Below are positions 1-6,783 of a stretch of DNA of 64,000 nucleotides, piece after piece. The translations under genes were made by a program, and so were the position numbers. The notes under the pieces were generated by a model. That model had not been told where the DNA came from. It made no database searches and saw only the letters and a program-made list of their open reading frames with translations. This stretch comes from Noviherbaspirillum_A sp047237965. GTDB taxonomy: Bacteria; Pseudomonadota; Gammaproteobacteria; Burkholderiales; Burkholderiaceae_D. The stretch is from contig NZ_JBDFLX010000003.1 of NCBI RefSeq assembly GCF_047237965.1, positions 620,001 to 684,000 of the forward strand, read 5' to 3'. The number at the start of each line of letters is the position of its first letter. Position 1 is the first letter of the stretch.

Positions 1-1
1 T

Positions 2-250
2 GTGGCGCGCCTGGCGGAGTCGGATTTTGCGGTGGTTGAGTGCTTCAATGACGCAAGCAACCAGTGCCGGCTTTCCCCGGTGTGCGTGCTCAAACATGTG
101 CTGGCTGCCGCCACCGCGGCTTACCTGCAGCAGCTCGACCAGCTGACGCTGGACGACATCGTTGCCGGGGAGGGGCCGGCGACGGCGCAAAGCCGTGTCG
201 CAGGCATGCCCGGCCCGGGCTTTCGCCAAGAACGAGACAGCTACCGATGA
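2..250 (+). CDS. nsrR: NsrR-like Rrf2-family NO-sensing regulator, C-terminal part only
   Basis: This is the last 82 residues of a gene that enters from the left edge, so its DNA-binding N-terminus is not visible. The segment has the Rrf2/NsrR iron-sulfur signature: a Cys in VVECF, then CRLSPVC followed by LKHVL, and an ending of the TLDDI type found in NsrR. NsrR represses NO-detoxification and denitrification genes through an NO-sensitive iron-sulfur cluster. That role fits a neighbourhood with nirK and a Dnr-type regulator. The TGA overlaps the ATG of the next gene (ATGA), so the two are probably translationally coupled. The family is fairly sure. NsrR rather than another Rrf2 member rests on the Cys spacing and context. 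Confidence 0.75.
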   Translation: MARLAESDFAVVECFNDASNQCRLSPVCVLKHVLAAATAAYLQQLDQLTLDDIVAGEGPATAQSRVAGMPGPGFRQERDSYR

Positions 251-627
251 ACTACCTATTGCTGAAACACTTCCATATGAGCTTTGCCGCGATAAGCGGC
301 TTGCTGTTTTTGCTGCGCGGGCTGTGGATGCTTGCCGATTCGCCGGCCTTGCAGCGGCGCTGGGTGCGCGTCCTGCCGCACCTCGTCGACACCGCGCTTT
401 TGCTGAGCGCTGTGTCGCTTGCAGTCTGGAGCGCCCAGTATCCGCTGTTGCAAACGTGGCTGAGCGTCAAGGTCGGCGCGCTGCTGCTGTATATCGTGCT
501 TGGCTCGATCGCGCTCAAGCGCGGCCGCAGCAAGCCGGTGCGCGCAGCAGCCTACGTCGCCGCGCTGGTGGCCTTCGGCTATATCGTCGGCGTGGCGGTA
601 ACCAAGAACCCGCGCTTGTTCGCATGA
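247..627 (+). CDS. SirB2-family integral membrane protein
   Basis: The product is a 126-residue, almost wholly hydrophobic protein with four predicted membrane helices (about residues 8-28, 40-60, 66-88 and 100-120). It matches the SirB2 family in length and pattern: an N-terminal LLKHFHMSFA, a WVRVLPHLVDT loop and a C-terminal GVAVTKNP. SirB2 was named from Salmonella, but its biochemical role is unknown. It often sits beside heme, nitrogen-oxide or redox genes. The start ATG overlaps the stop of the NsrR-like gene, which fixes the start and suggests co-expression. It converges on the truncated Crp/Fnr gene, with only about 30 bp between their 3' ends. Confidence 0.85.
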   Translation: MNYLLLKHFHMSFAAISGLLFLLRGLWMLADSPALQRRWVRVLPHLVDTALLLSAVSLAVWSAQYPLLQTWLSVKVGALLLYIVLGSIALKRGRSKPVRAAAYVAALVAFGYIVGVAVTKNPRLFA

Positions 628-656
628 CGCCGGCACCCGAGCGGCGTGCATGCAAG

Positions 657-1202
657 TCAGCAGATGCGGTGCCAGACTTGCCGGATAATCAGCTTCCTGC
701 TGACCGGTAGCGTGACGCGATCGCCGTTTTCGCAGGCTCCTGCCCTGAGCAGGTAACTGATCACCTGCCGGCTTCCGGAACGCAGGGAATAGGCTTCCAG
801 GTCCGTTACCAGGCCGTGCAGGCGACGGCTGAGGCCAGACAGCATGCTGCGCGCGAAGCCGGGATTGTGGTCCAGTTCATCGAACACGGCATGGCTACCG
901 ATATGCAGCAGCAGGGAATCGGTCAGAGCCTGCGCATCGACGATGCAAGGACGCTCCATGAACATCATCGCCTCGGCAAAGCTTTGTCCTGCGCTGATAA
1001 TCTCCACCACCTTCTCAGCGCCGTCGGTCGATGCGAAGCCCAGCTTGACCTGGCCTGAAACGACCGCATGGAAGCCCCGGCACGGATCGCCGCATCGAAA
1101 GATCACTGTTCCACGCGGCACATGGACTTCGGTGGTGACGGCGGCGATCCGGTCAAGTTCAGCATGGGTGACATCGGCCAACGGCGCCAGGCGGTTCAGC
1201 AA
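657..1202 (-). pseudogene. Dnr/Nnr-type Crp/Fnr regulator lacking its helix-turn-helix
   Basis: The 181-residue frame contains a full cyclic-nucleotide-binding-type sensor domain (about residues 15-115, with the SGQVKLGF and EVVEI-like strands) and the long dimerisation helix (SRRLHGLV, then RQVISYLL). It stops just after VTLPVSRKLI, exactly where the recognition helix-turn-helix should follow. Intact family members are about 220-240 residues. No ATG lies between the upstream in-frame stop (codon at 1221-1223) and the TTG at 1202, so the start is TTG or the 5' end is also altered. It resembles Dnr/NnrR, the NO-responsive activators of denitrification genes, and lies next to nirK. As read, it could dimerise but not bind DNA. 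A sequencing frameshift near 690 is the main alternative. Confidence 0.7.
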
Positions 1203-1261
1203 TTCCCGTGGCGCGACTTTCTAGGCAGGCATGGCTGGCAAGGAGGCAGGGGCGGTAGCGC

Positions 1262-1295
1262 CGCGCAGGCCGGGACGGGCGTTCCGGCCTGCGCG
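1262..1295 (-). terminator. 12-bp perfect inverted repeat after nirK
   Basis: The arms CGCGCAGGCCGG (1262-1273) and CCGGCCTGCGCG (1284-1295) are perfectly complementary around a 10-nt loop. They lie 15 bp past the nirK stop, in the gap before the truncated regulator. The stem is very stable but has no T-tract, so it is either a Rho-type or processing hairpin or a weak intrinsic terminator. Confidence 0.4.
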
Positions 1296-1309
1296 CGGTG
1301 GGAGGAAGC

Positions 1310-2749
1310 TCAATGGCCGGATGCGGCATCCGGGGAGCTGTTCGAGCGGAAGGTGTCGGCATTGTCCGGCCCGACGACATTCATCACGCCCACCAGGCCC
1401 TTTTCCATGCGTGACAGCGCATGGTCGACCAGGATCAGCCGGCCGGGAACATCCACCTTGAACTCGACCATGGTTGCGCCGCCGGGAGCCACCGAGGTGG
1501 TCTGGATGTTCTTCAGCGGCGGCGAGGTCAGGTCGCCCTGGTTAAACACGCGGTCAAAGACTTCGCCGATGACATGGAAGCTGGACGTGGCATTGGGGCC
1601 GCCGACACCGAAGAAGATTCTCACGGTTTCACCGACCTTGGCTTCCAGTCTGTGGGTCTTGGTCAATGCGTCGTGCGTGCCATTGAAAACCAGGTGTTCC
1701 GGCTTTTCGTCCAGGAGTTTCTCCAGCGAGAATTCATTCTCGCCCGGTGTGCCGTGGCGCTGCGCAGTGTACAGCTCGCCCTGCATCACATAGAACTCGC
1801 GGTCGACCTTGGGCAGGCCGCCTTCGGGCTCCACCAGGATCATGCCGTACATGCCGTTGGAGATATGCTGCGCCACCATCGGCGTGGCGCAGTGGTACAC
1901 GAACAGGCCGGGGTTCTGCGCCTTGAACGTGAAGCTCTTGGTGCTGCCGGGAGCGGCCTGGGTGACCGCCGCGCCGCCGCCGGGCCCGGTGACTGCGTGG
2001 AAGTCGACCGAATGGATCATGTGGCTGTCCTTGGCATTGGCCATGTTCACCGTCACCGTATCGCCGACGCGGACGCGGACGAAGGGGCCGGGCACCTTGC
2101 TGTTGAAGGTCCAGTACTTGTAGGTGGTGCCATCGGCGAGCTGGCCCAGCACCTCGGTCGTTTCAAGATTGACGGTCAGCTTCTGCGGCCCGCGCTTGCC
2201 CACTGGCTCGCCCACCTCGAACGGGCTGCGCGAGATTTCCGCGCCTTTTGGCGCCGCCTTGGCGACGGTATCGCCGACCACGATCTTGCCGATCATGCCG
2301 GCCTGCACATGGCCTGGCAGGGAGCAGATATATGTGAACTCGCCTTTCTTGTTTGCCTTGAACACAATCGCCGTGCTCGCGCCTTTTTCCTTCAGCTCGT
2401 TGGACCTTGCCTGGAAGTCGGGCACGGAAATGTCATGCGTGGCGCCATCGCCATTGACCAGATTGATCTGCACGACTGCCCCTTCTGGCACCGATAACTG
2501 CGGATTCACTTTGCCCTTGATGACGCCGGCCTCTCCGACAAAGACCAGCTTGCCATCGGCGATGTCGGTGCGCAGGGTATAGGTCACGTCAGGGCGGTAC
2601 TTGACGGCGCTGCTGCCATGTTCGTGGGTCGCCATGGGCGCCGGCGCCGCAGCGGCGCCTTCCTTATTCGCAGCGGCATGGACAGAGGAAAGGCCAGCGG
2701 CGCTGAACATCAGGCAGGCGATGGCGTAGGAGAGCGGTCTGGGGTTCAT
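1310..2749 (-). CDS. nirK: Copper nitrite reductase NirK with N-terminal cupredoxin domain
   Basis: NirK reduces nitrite to nitric oxide in the periplasm. From the ATG at 2749 the protein has 479 residues (a GTG at 2761 would add four). It has a signal peptide (cleavage near residue 26-28) and then an extra cupredoxin domain with ligands His105, Cys142, His147 and Met152 (CSLPGH...M). Two NirK cupredoxin domains follow. Type 1 copper ligands are His246, Cys287, His295 and Met300. Type 2 ligands are His251, His286 and the His of LVDHAL. The catalytic Asp249 is present (HSVDFH) and a catalytic His lies in SSFHVIGE. Standard NirK is about 340-380 residues, so the extra domain is a fused electron-transfer module. 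An FNR/Dnr-type promoter lies directly upstream. Confidence 0.95.
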   Translation of the reverse strand: MNPRPLSYAIACLMFSAAGLSSVHAAANKEGAAAAPAPMATHEHGSSAVKYRPDVTYTLRTDIADGKLVFVGEAGVIKGKVNPQLSVPEGAVVQINLVNGDGATHDISVPDFQARSNELKEKGASTAIVFKANKKGEFTYICSLPGHVQAGMIGKIVVGDTVAKAAPKGAEISRSPFEVGEPVGKRGPQKLTVNLETTEVLGQLADGTTYKYWTFNSKVPGPFVRVRVGDTVTVNMANAKDSHMIHSVDFHAVTGPGGGAAVTQAAPGSTKSFTFKAQNPGLFVYHCATPMVAQHISNGMYGMILVEPEGGLPKVDREFYVMQGELYTAQRHGTPGENEFSLEKLLDEKPEHLVFNGTHDALTKTHRLEAKVGETVRIFFGVGGPNATSSFHVIGEVFDRVFNQGDLTSPPLKNIQTTSVAPGGATMVEFKVDVPGRLILVDHALSRMEKGLVGVMNVVGPDNADTFRSNSSPDAASGH

Positions 2750-2808
2750 GTTCTTGATCACTTATGAATCTGGCCGGCGACCGGGATGTGCCGGCTCAGT
2801 TGCAACAA

Positions 2809-2851
2809 ATCATACATTTTAAATATATGTTTAAAAAATGATCTAGGTCAA
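2809..2851 (-). promoter_or_regulatory. FNR/Dnr-type class II promoter of nirK
   Basis: On the minus strand the box TTGACCTAGATCAT (2851-2838) matches the TTGAC/T-N4-A/GTCAA consensus of FNR/Dnr proteins at nine of ten core positions. Its centre is 33 bp from the centre of a TATGAT -10 hexamer (2814-2809). That is the geometry of class II activation at -41.5. The predicted transcript start is near 2802, which leaves about 50 nt of leader before the nirK ATG. Confidence 0.8.
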
Positions 2852-3011
2852 AAAAATACTTTGGGTTGCAAACGGAGAATGCGGCGAGCCGCTCTGGCCC
2901 CAATGGACCTCATGAGGCGCCGCAGTGCCAGCCGATGGCTGGTGACGGTCGCGTCTTGCATCCCGTTCGGGTGCTTGATTACCTGCCCGGAACAACGGCA
3001 CGTCTGAAAAC

Positions 3012-3054
3012 TTGAGGTAGGTCAACCGGCAAAGATTCTTTCGAAATGTATGAT
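3012..3054 (+). promoter_or_regulatory. FNR/Dnr-type class II promoter of the barrel protein-TlpA pair
   Basis: The box TTGAGGTAGGTCAA (3012-3025) is followed, 33 bp centre to centre, by TATGAT (3049-3054). This is the same geometry and the same -10 as the divergent nirK promoter. The predicted start is near 3061, so an ATG at 3046 cannot be used. The next in-frame Met that precedes a signal peptide (3163) is supported instead. Confidence 0.78.
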
Positions 3055-3162
3055 TTCACCGGACCACAGGCAACGCCTGTGACTTTGCAGGCCTGCGGAC
3101 AAGCTGCAGCCGGAATCGGGTGGGTGGCATGCCGCATCACGCCTGACCCTGACGTATCGACA

Positions 3163-4140
3163 ATGAGAACAATGATGAGAAGAACGCTCCCGATGCTGCT
3201 GACATGCGCAGCATGCCTGCCCTGGCTCTCCGCTGCCGCATGGGCCAGCTGTGGTTCTGCCTTTTGTACTGTCAACACCAACTGGACGTCTGAAAGTGCC
3301 ATGGTCGACGCCGGCACCACCTTTGACCTTCGCCATGAATCGATCCGCCTGGACCAGCTTCGCGCTGGCACCGACGACATCCGGCGCGGCCAGATTCCTC
3401 GCCATCACGACGAGGTGAGGACCACCAACCAGAACCTGGTGGCCACCTTCAGCCACAACTTCGCATCCGGATGGGGCCTGTCTGTAACGGCGCCAGTGGT
3501 CGACCGCGATCATCTGCACCTGCATAACCATCACGGCGGCCAGCTGCCGGAGGAATGGAATTTCACCCGGTTGGGTGATGTCCGCGTTGTGGGGCGCTAC
3601 CAGCTGCCGGTGCTGGGCGATCCGATGCGGCCAGCCAGCGGCGGCCTGCTGTTCGGCCTGAAGCTTCCCACCGGGAAGACCGATGTCGCCAACGGCGCCG
3701 GCGCCGTGGCTGAGCGCAGCTTGCAGCCGGGGACCGGCACCACCGACATGATCGTCGGCGCTTATTACTACCAGCAGCTTCCGGCACAGGATCTGTCGTG
3801 GTTCGCGCAGGGCCAGTACCAGCATGCGATGAACCAGCATGATGAATTCCGGCCCGGCGCGCAGCTCGGTGTCGATGTCGGCATCCGCAAGGCGATCGGC
3901 GAGAAGCTTGGCGCGCTGCTGCAGCTGAACATGGTGGTAAAGCGGCGCGACAGCGGCAACGAGGCCGAACCGGAAGACAGCGGCAGTCGCCAAGCCTTCC
4001 TCAGCCCAGGGCTGAGCTATGCGCTGGCGGAGACCATGCAGATCTACGGCTTTTACCAGCAGCCGATCTATCAGAACGTCAACGGCGTACAGCTGGTTGC
4101 ACGGCGCGCGTTCATGGTGGGCCTGGCCGGGCGCTTCTGA
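3163..4140 (+). CDS. Outer-membrane beta-barrel protein of the denitrification locus
   Basis: The protein has 325 residues. It has an N-terminal signal peptide (MRTMMRRTLP start, Ala-rich cleavage region near residue 28) and then a mature part with the alternating polar/hydrophobic strands of an outer-membrane barrel, ending in the aromatic GLAGRF typical of barrel C-termini. Features include LKLPTGKT, several Tyr-Gln-rich strands and a His-rich loop (HLHLHNHHGG near residue 120) that could bind a metal such as copper. It resembles the transporter / phenol-degradation MetA-like barrel families, but the substrate is unknown. The upstream ATG at 3046 overlaps the promoter. Met at 3172 is an alternative to 3163. 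It is co-directional with the TlpA-like gene (about 43 bp gap) and shares the nirK regulatory region. Confidence 0.7.
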   Translation: MRTMMRRTLPMLLTCAACLPWLSAAAWASCGSAFCTVNTNWTSESAMVDAGTTFDLRHESIRLDQLRAGTDDIRRGQIPRHHDEVRTTNQNLVATFSHNFASGWGLSVTAPVVDRDHLHLHNHHGGQLPEEWNFTRLGDVRVVGRYQLPVLGDPMRPASGGLLFGLKLPTGKTDVANGAGAVAERSLQPGTGTTDMIVGAYYYQQLPAQDLSWFAQGQYQHAMNQHDEFRPGAQLGVDVGIRKAIGEKLGALLQLNMVVKRRDSGNEAEPEDSGSRQAFLSPGLSYALAETMQIYGFYQQPIYQNVNGVQLVARRAFMVGLAGRF

Positions 4141-4183
4141 GCGCGCCGCACGGCGTGCAGGCGACCATACGCGGGAGATGATG

Positions 4184-4633
4184 ATGGCGATGATGAAACG
4201 ACTGATGGGCATCACGCTGGTGGCGGCGCCGCTGCTGTGCGCCGCTTCGCCATCTGCTTTCTCTCTGACCGACACCCAGGGAAGGAACCATACGCTCGAA
4301 GCCCATCAAGGCAAATGGGTGCTGCTCAATCTATGGGCAACTTGGTGCGCACCCTGCCTGAATGAAATGCCGGAGCTGGAAGCCTTGCAGCAGTCGCGCA
4401 GCGACCTGGTGGTGCTGGGCCTTGCGGTGGACGCGCAGAGTCCCGCAAGGGTCGCGCAGTTCGCGGAAAAGCTGCACGTCCGCTATCCCGTCATCGCCGG
4501 CAACGAGGCGATGGCCAGGCAATTCAAGGCGCGCGGCTACCCCACCAGCATCCTGTTCGACAAGACCGGCAGGCAAGTGTCGGTGACGGAAGGTGCCGTG
4601 ACACGGCAGCAGGTGGAGAACATGCTGCGCTGA
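4184..4633 (+). CDS. TlpA/ResA-like periplasmic thioredoxin
   Basis: The product has about 149 residues with a signal sequence (residues 1-20) and a thioredoxin fold carrying the redox motif WCAPC (WATWCAPC) and the cis-Pro element YPTS. TlpA/ResA proteins reduce disulfides or metal-site cysteines during cytochrome c or copper-centre assembly. Beside a copper nitrite reductase and a His-rich barrel, copper-site maturation is a reasonable inference. Three consecutive ATG codons occur (4178, 4181, 4184). A GGGAG at 4173-4177 is best spaced for 4184. It lies about 43 bp after the barrel gene and is probably transcribed from the FNR/Dnr promoter at 3012. Confidence 0.85.
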   Translation: MAMMKRLMGITLVAAPLLCAASPSAFSLTDTQGRNHTLEAHQGKWVLLNLWATWCAPCLNEMPELEALQQSRSDLVVLGLAVDAQSPARVAQFAEKLHVRYPVIAGNEAMARQFKARGYPTSILFDKTGRQVSVTEGAVTRQQVENMLR

Positions 4634-4701
4634 GCAGTGGCGGTCCTCGGGCCGGCAGCGGTCTCGCGGACGATTAAGAGGCATGCCATGGCCCGGCATT
4701 C

Positions 4702-4715
4702 TTGACCCACGTCAA
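4702..4715 (+). promoter_or_regulatory. Perfect FNR/Dnr box upstream of the lipid locus
   Basis: TTGACCCACGTCAA is a perfect TTGAC-N4-GTCAA palindrome, the best site in the window. It lies 176 bp before the GMC dehydrogenase ATG. A TATATC hexamer at 4760-4765 would put the box near -63, a class I activator position. No other gene lies between the TlpA stop (4633) and 4891, so the lipid genes are the evident target. Confidence 0.75.
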
Positions 4716-4890
4716 AGCGCACCTTGCCATTCTGGCCGGTTCACGTGGCAAGCTGGATGTATATCAGTCCCGGCCTGCAAACCCTTTCAGGCCCTGCTAT
4801 TTTTGCCAGGTCGAAGCGGCCGCGCCCGGCCCTGCAAAGGGGCATCGGACCAGCAGCGGCAGCAGATATCGCGAAGCAGGATGACGAGCA

Positions 4891-6561
4891 ATGGACCAGC
4901 TTACGGCGGATTATGTGATTGTGGGAGCCGGATCGGCCGGCTGCGTGCTTGCAAACCGGCTGTCCGCCGATCCGGCGACCACGGTCTGCCTGATCGAGGC
5001 AGGCCCGCCGGACCGCAGTCCATTCATCCGCCTGCCCATCGGCATCATCTACATGATGATGAGCCGCAGGCACAACTGGCGCTATGTCACCGAAGCGCAG
5101 CGCTGGCTTGACGGCAGGCGCCTGTTCTGGCCGCGCGGCAAGACCCTCGGCGGATCCAGCGCCAGCAACGCGATGGTGTACACCCGCGGGCACGCCACTG
5201 ACTACGACGCATGGGCGGCGCTGGGCAACCGCGGCTGGTCGTATGCCGATGTGTTGCCGCTGTTCCTGCGCTCGGAGCATCATGAAGCTGGCGCTTCCGC
5301 CTTTCATGGCGTCGGCGGGCCGCTCAATGTATCGGCGCAGCGCTCGCCCAACCTGCTTTCGCGCCTCTTCGTCGAGGCCGCCGTCGAGGCCGGCTATGCG
5401 CGCAACGATGACTTCAACGGCGCCAGGCAGGAGGGGGTCGGGCTGTATGAAGTGACGCAGAAGAACGGGGAGCGCTGGAGCGTGGCGCGGGCCTACCTGC
5501 ATCCGGTCCTGGCACGCTCCAACCTGACCGTGCTGACCGGGGCGCGCGCCAGCGCGGTCCTGCTCGACGGCAAGCGCGCGGTCTCGGTTGCCTGCACGCG
5601 GCGCGGCAATGCAACCGCGGTTGCCGCGCGGCGCGAAGTCATCCTCGCAGCGGGCGCAGTCAATTCGCCGCAATTGCTGATGCTGTCGGGCATCGGGCCG
5701 AAGGAGGAACTTGGACGGCATGGCATCACGGTGCGGCACTGCCTGCCCGGCGTCGGCAGGAATCTCCAGGATCATCTCGACGTGCTGATCATCCACCACT
5801 GCCTGCTGCCCGTGTCGAGCGGCATTTCGCTGGCGACGCTGCCCCTGCAGCTCAGGCATGTGATCGACTACCTGCGCAACCGTACGGGCGGGCTGACCAC
5901 CAATGGCGCCGAGGCGGGCGGATTCATCAGGGGCACGCCCGACGCCGCGCTTCCCGATCTGCAATTTCATTTCACGCCGGCCCATCTGGTCGACCATGCG
6001 CGCAACCTGCGCAGCGCGGCGGCAACGCTGTTCGGGCATGGCTACTCGCTGCATGTGTGCAAGCTCAGGCCGCTCAGCCGCGGTCATGTGGGCCTGAGGA
6101 GCGCCGACCCGGCGGCCGATCCCCTGATCGACCCGAACTACCTGTCCGACCCGGAAGACATGGCGACGATGGTGGATGGCGTGAAGGCGGCGCGCCGGGT
6201 GCTGGCCGCGCATGCATTCGATCCCTACCGCGGGCCGGAACGGCAGCCGGGTGCGCAGGCGCGCAGCGACCGGGAGATCCAACGTTTCGTCCGCGCCCGC
6301 GGAGAATCCATCTACCATCCGGTCGGCACCTGCAGGATGGGACAGGATGACATGGCAGTGGTGGACGAGATGCTGCGGGTGCATGGACTGGAGGCCTTGC
6401 GGGTGGTCGACGCCTCCGTCATGCCGGCGCTGGTGGGCGGCAATACCAACGCCCCGACCGTGATGATTGCAGAGAAGGCGGCTGACCTGATCATGGGGCG
6501 GGCGAATGGCTGTTCAGGCGGGACGCATCTTGCAGCGAATGCGGCGGCCCAGTTCCGCTAG
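4891..6561 (+). CDS. GMC-family FAD-dependent alcohol dehydrogenase
   Basis: The protein has 556 residues. The N-terminal FAD dinucleotide motif GAGSAG is at residues 12-17. The GMC signature around PRGKTLGGSS is at about 81-90, and the second signature GAVNSPQLLMLSGIGP at about 255-270. The C-terminal active site HPVGTCRMG is near 476, followed by NTNAPTVMIAEKAADLI. This is the layout of choline/alcohol dehydrogenases (BetA/AlkJ type), which oxidise primary alcohols and pass electrons to quinones. AlkJ acts on medium- and long-chain fatty alcohols, which fits the acyl-CoA reductase and wax synthase downstream. There is no signal peptide, so it is cytoplasmic or membrane-associated. The first gene after the perfect FNR/Dnr box; the exact substrate cannot be read from sequence. 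Confidence 0.9.
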   Translation: MDQLTADYVIVGAGSAGCVLANRLSADPATTVCLIEAGPPDRSPFIRLPIGIIYMMMSRRHNWRYVTEAQRWLDGRRLFWPRGKTLGGSSASNAMVYTRGHATDYDAWAALGNRGWSYADVLPLFLRSEHHEAGASAFHGVGGPLNVSAQRSPNLLSRLFVEAAVEAGYARNDDFNGARQEGVGLYEVTQKNGERWSVARAYLHPVLARSNLTVLTGARASAVLLDGKRAVSVACTRRGNATAVAARREVILAAGAVNSPQLLMLSGIGPKEELGRHGITVRHCLPGVGRNLQDHLDVLIIHHCLLPVSSGISLATLPLQLRHVIDYLRNRTGGLTTNGAEAGGFIRGTPDAALPDLQFHFTPAHLVDHARNLRSAAATLFGHGYSLHVCKLRPLSRGHVGLRSADPAADPLIDPNYLSDPEDMATMVDGVKAARRVLAAHAFDPYRGPERQPGAQARSDREIQRFVRARGESIYHPVGTCRMGQDDMAVVDEMLRVHGLEALRVVDASVMPALVGGNTNAPTVMIAEKAADLIMGRANGCSGGTHLAANAAAQFR

Positions 6562-6575
6562 AGGCCATGACGGCT

Positions 6576-6613
6576 ATTCGGCCGGTTCTGGCCGTTGCCG
6601 TAACCGGCCGAAT
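6576..6613. repeat. 12-bp perfect inverted repeat between GMC and reductase genes
   Basis: ATTCGGCCGGTT (6576-6587) and AACCGGCCGAAT (6602-6613) flank a 14-nt loop, starting 14 bp after the GMC stop. There is no T-tract. It could be a Rho-linked terminator, an mRNA-processing hairpin setting relative expression within an operon, or a protein-binding palindrome for the 664-codon gene starting at 6784. Confidence 0.6.
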
Positions 6614-6783
6614 GCAAGGTGCTGCGAAGGGGCTGGAGCAGGCTTGGAGTAAGAAGCTGCGAACACCCGCGGAGCCTGGCAATGGCGGCTTCCAGGTCCT
6701 TTCCGAGGTCCCTGCCAGCTTCTGGCTAGGCTGCGTGGCCCGGGTTGGCATGGCCGCTGATTGCGGGGATGGAGGATAGGAGC

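Noticed and set aside
3046..3162. Upstream ATG extension of the barrel protein
   Set aside because: It overlaps the FNR/Dnr promoter -10 and would bury the signal peptide 40 residues inside.
4741..6384. 547-codon frame antisense to the GMC dehydrogenase gene
   Set aside because: The plus strand has clear GMC motifs; the minus frame has no motif and a His/Arg/Gly-rich shadow composition.
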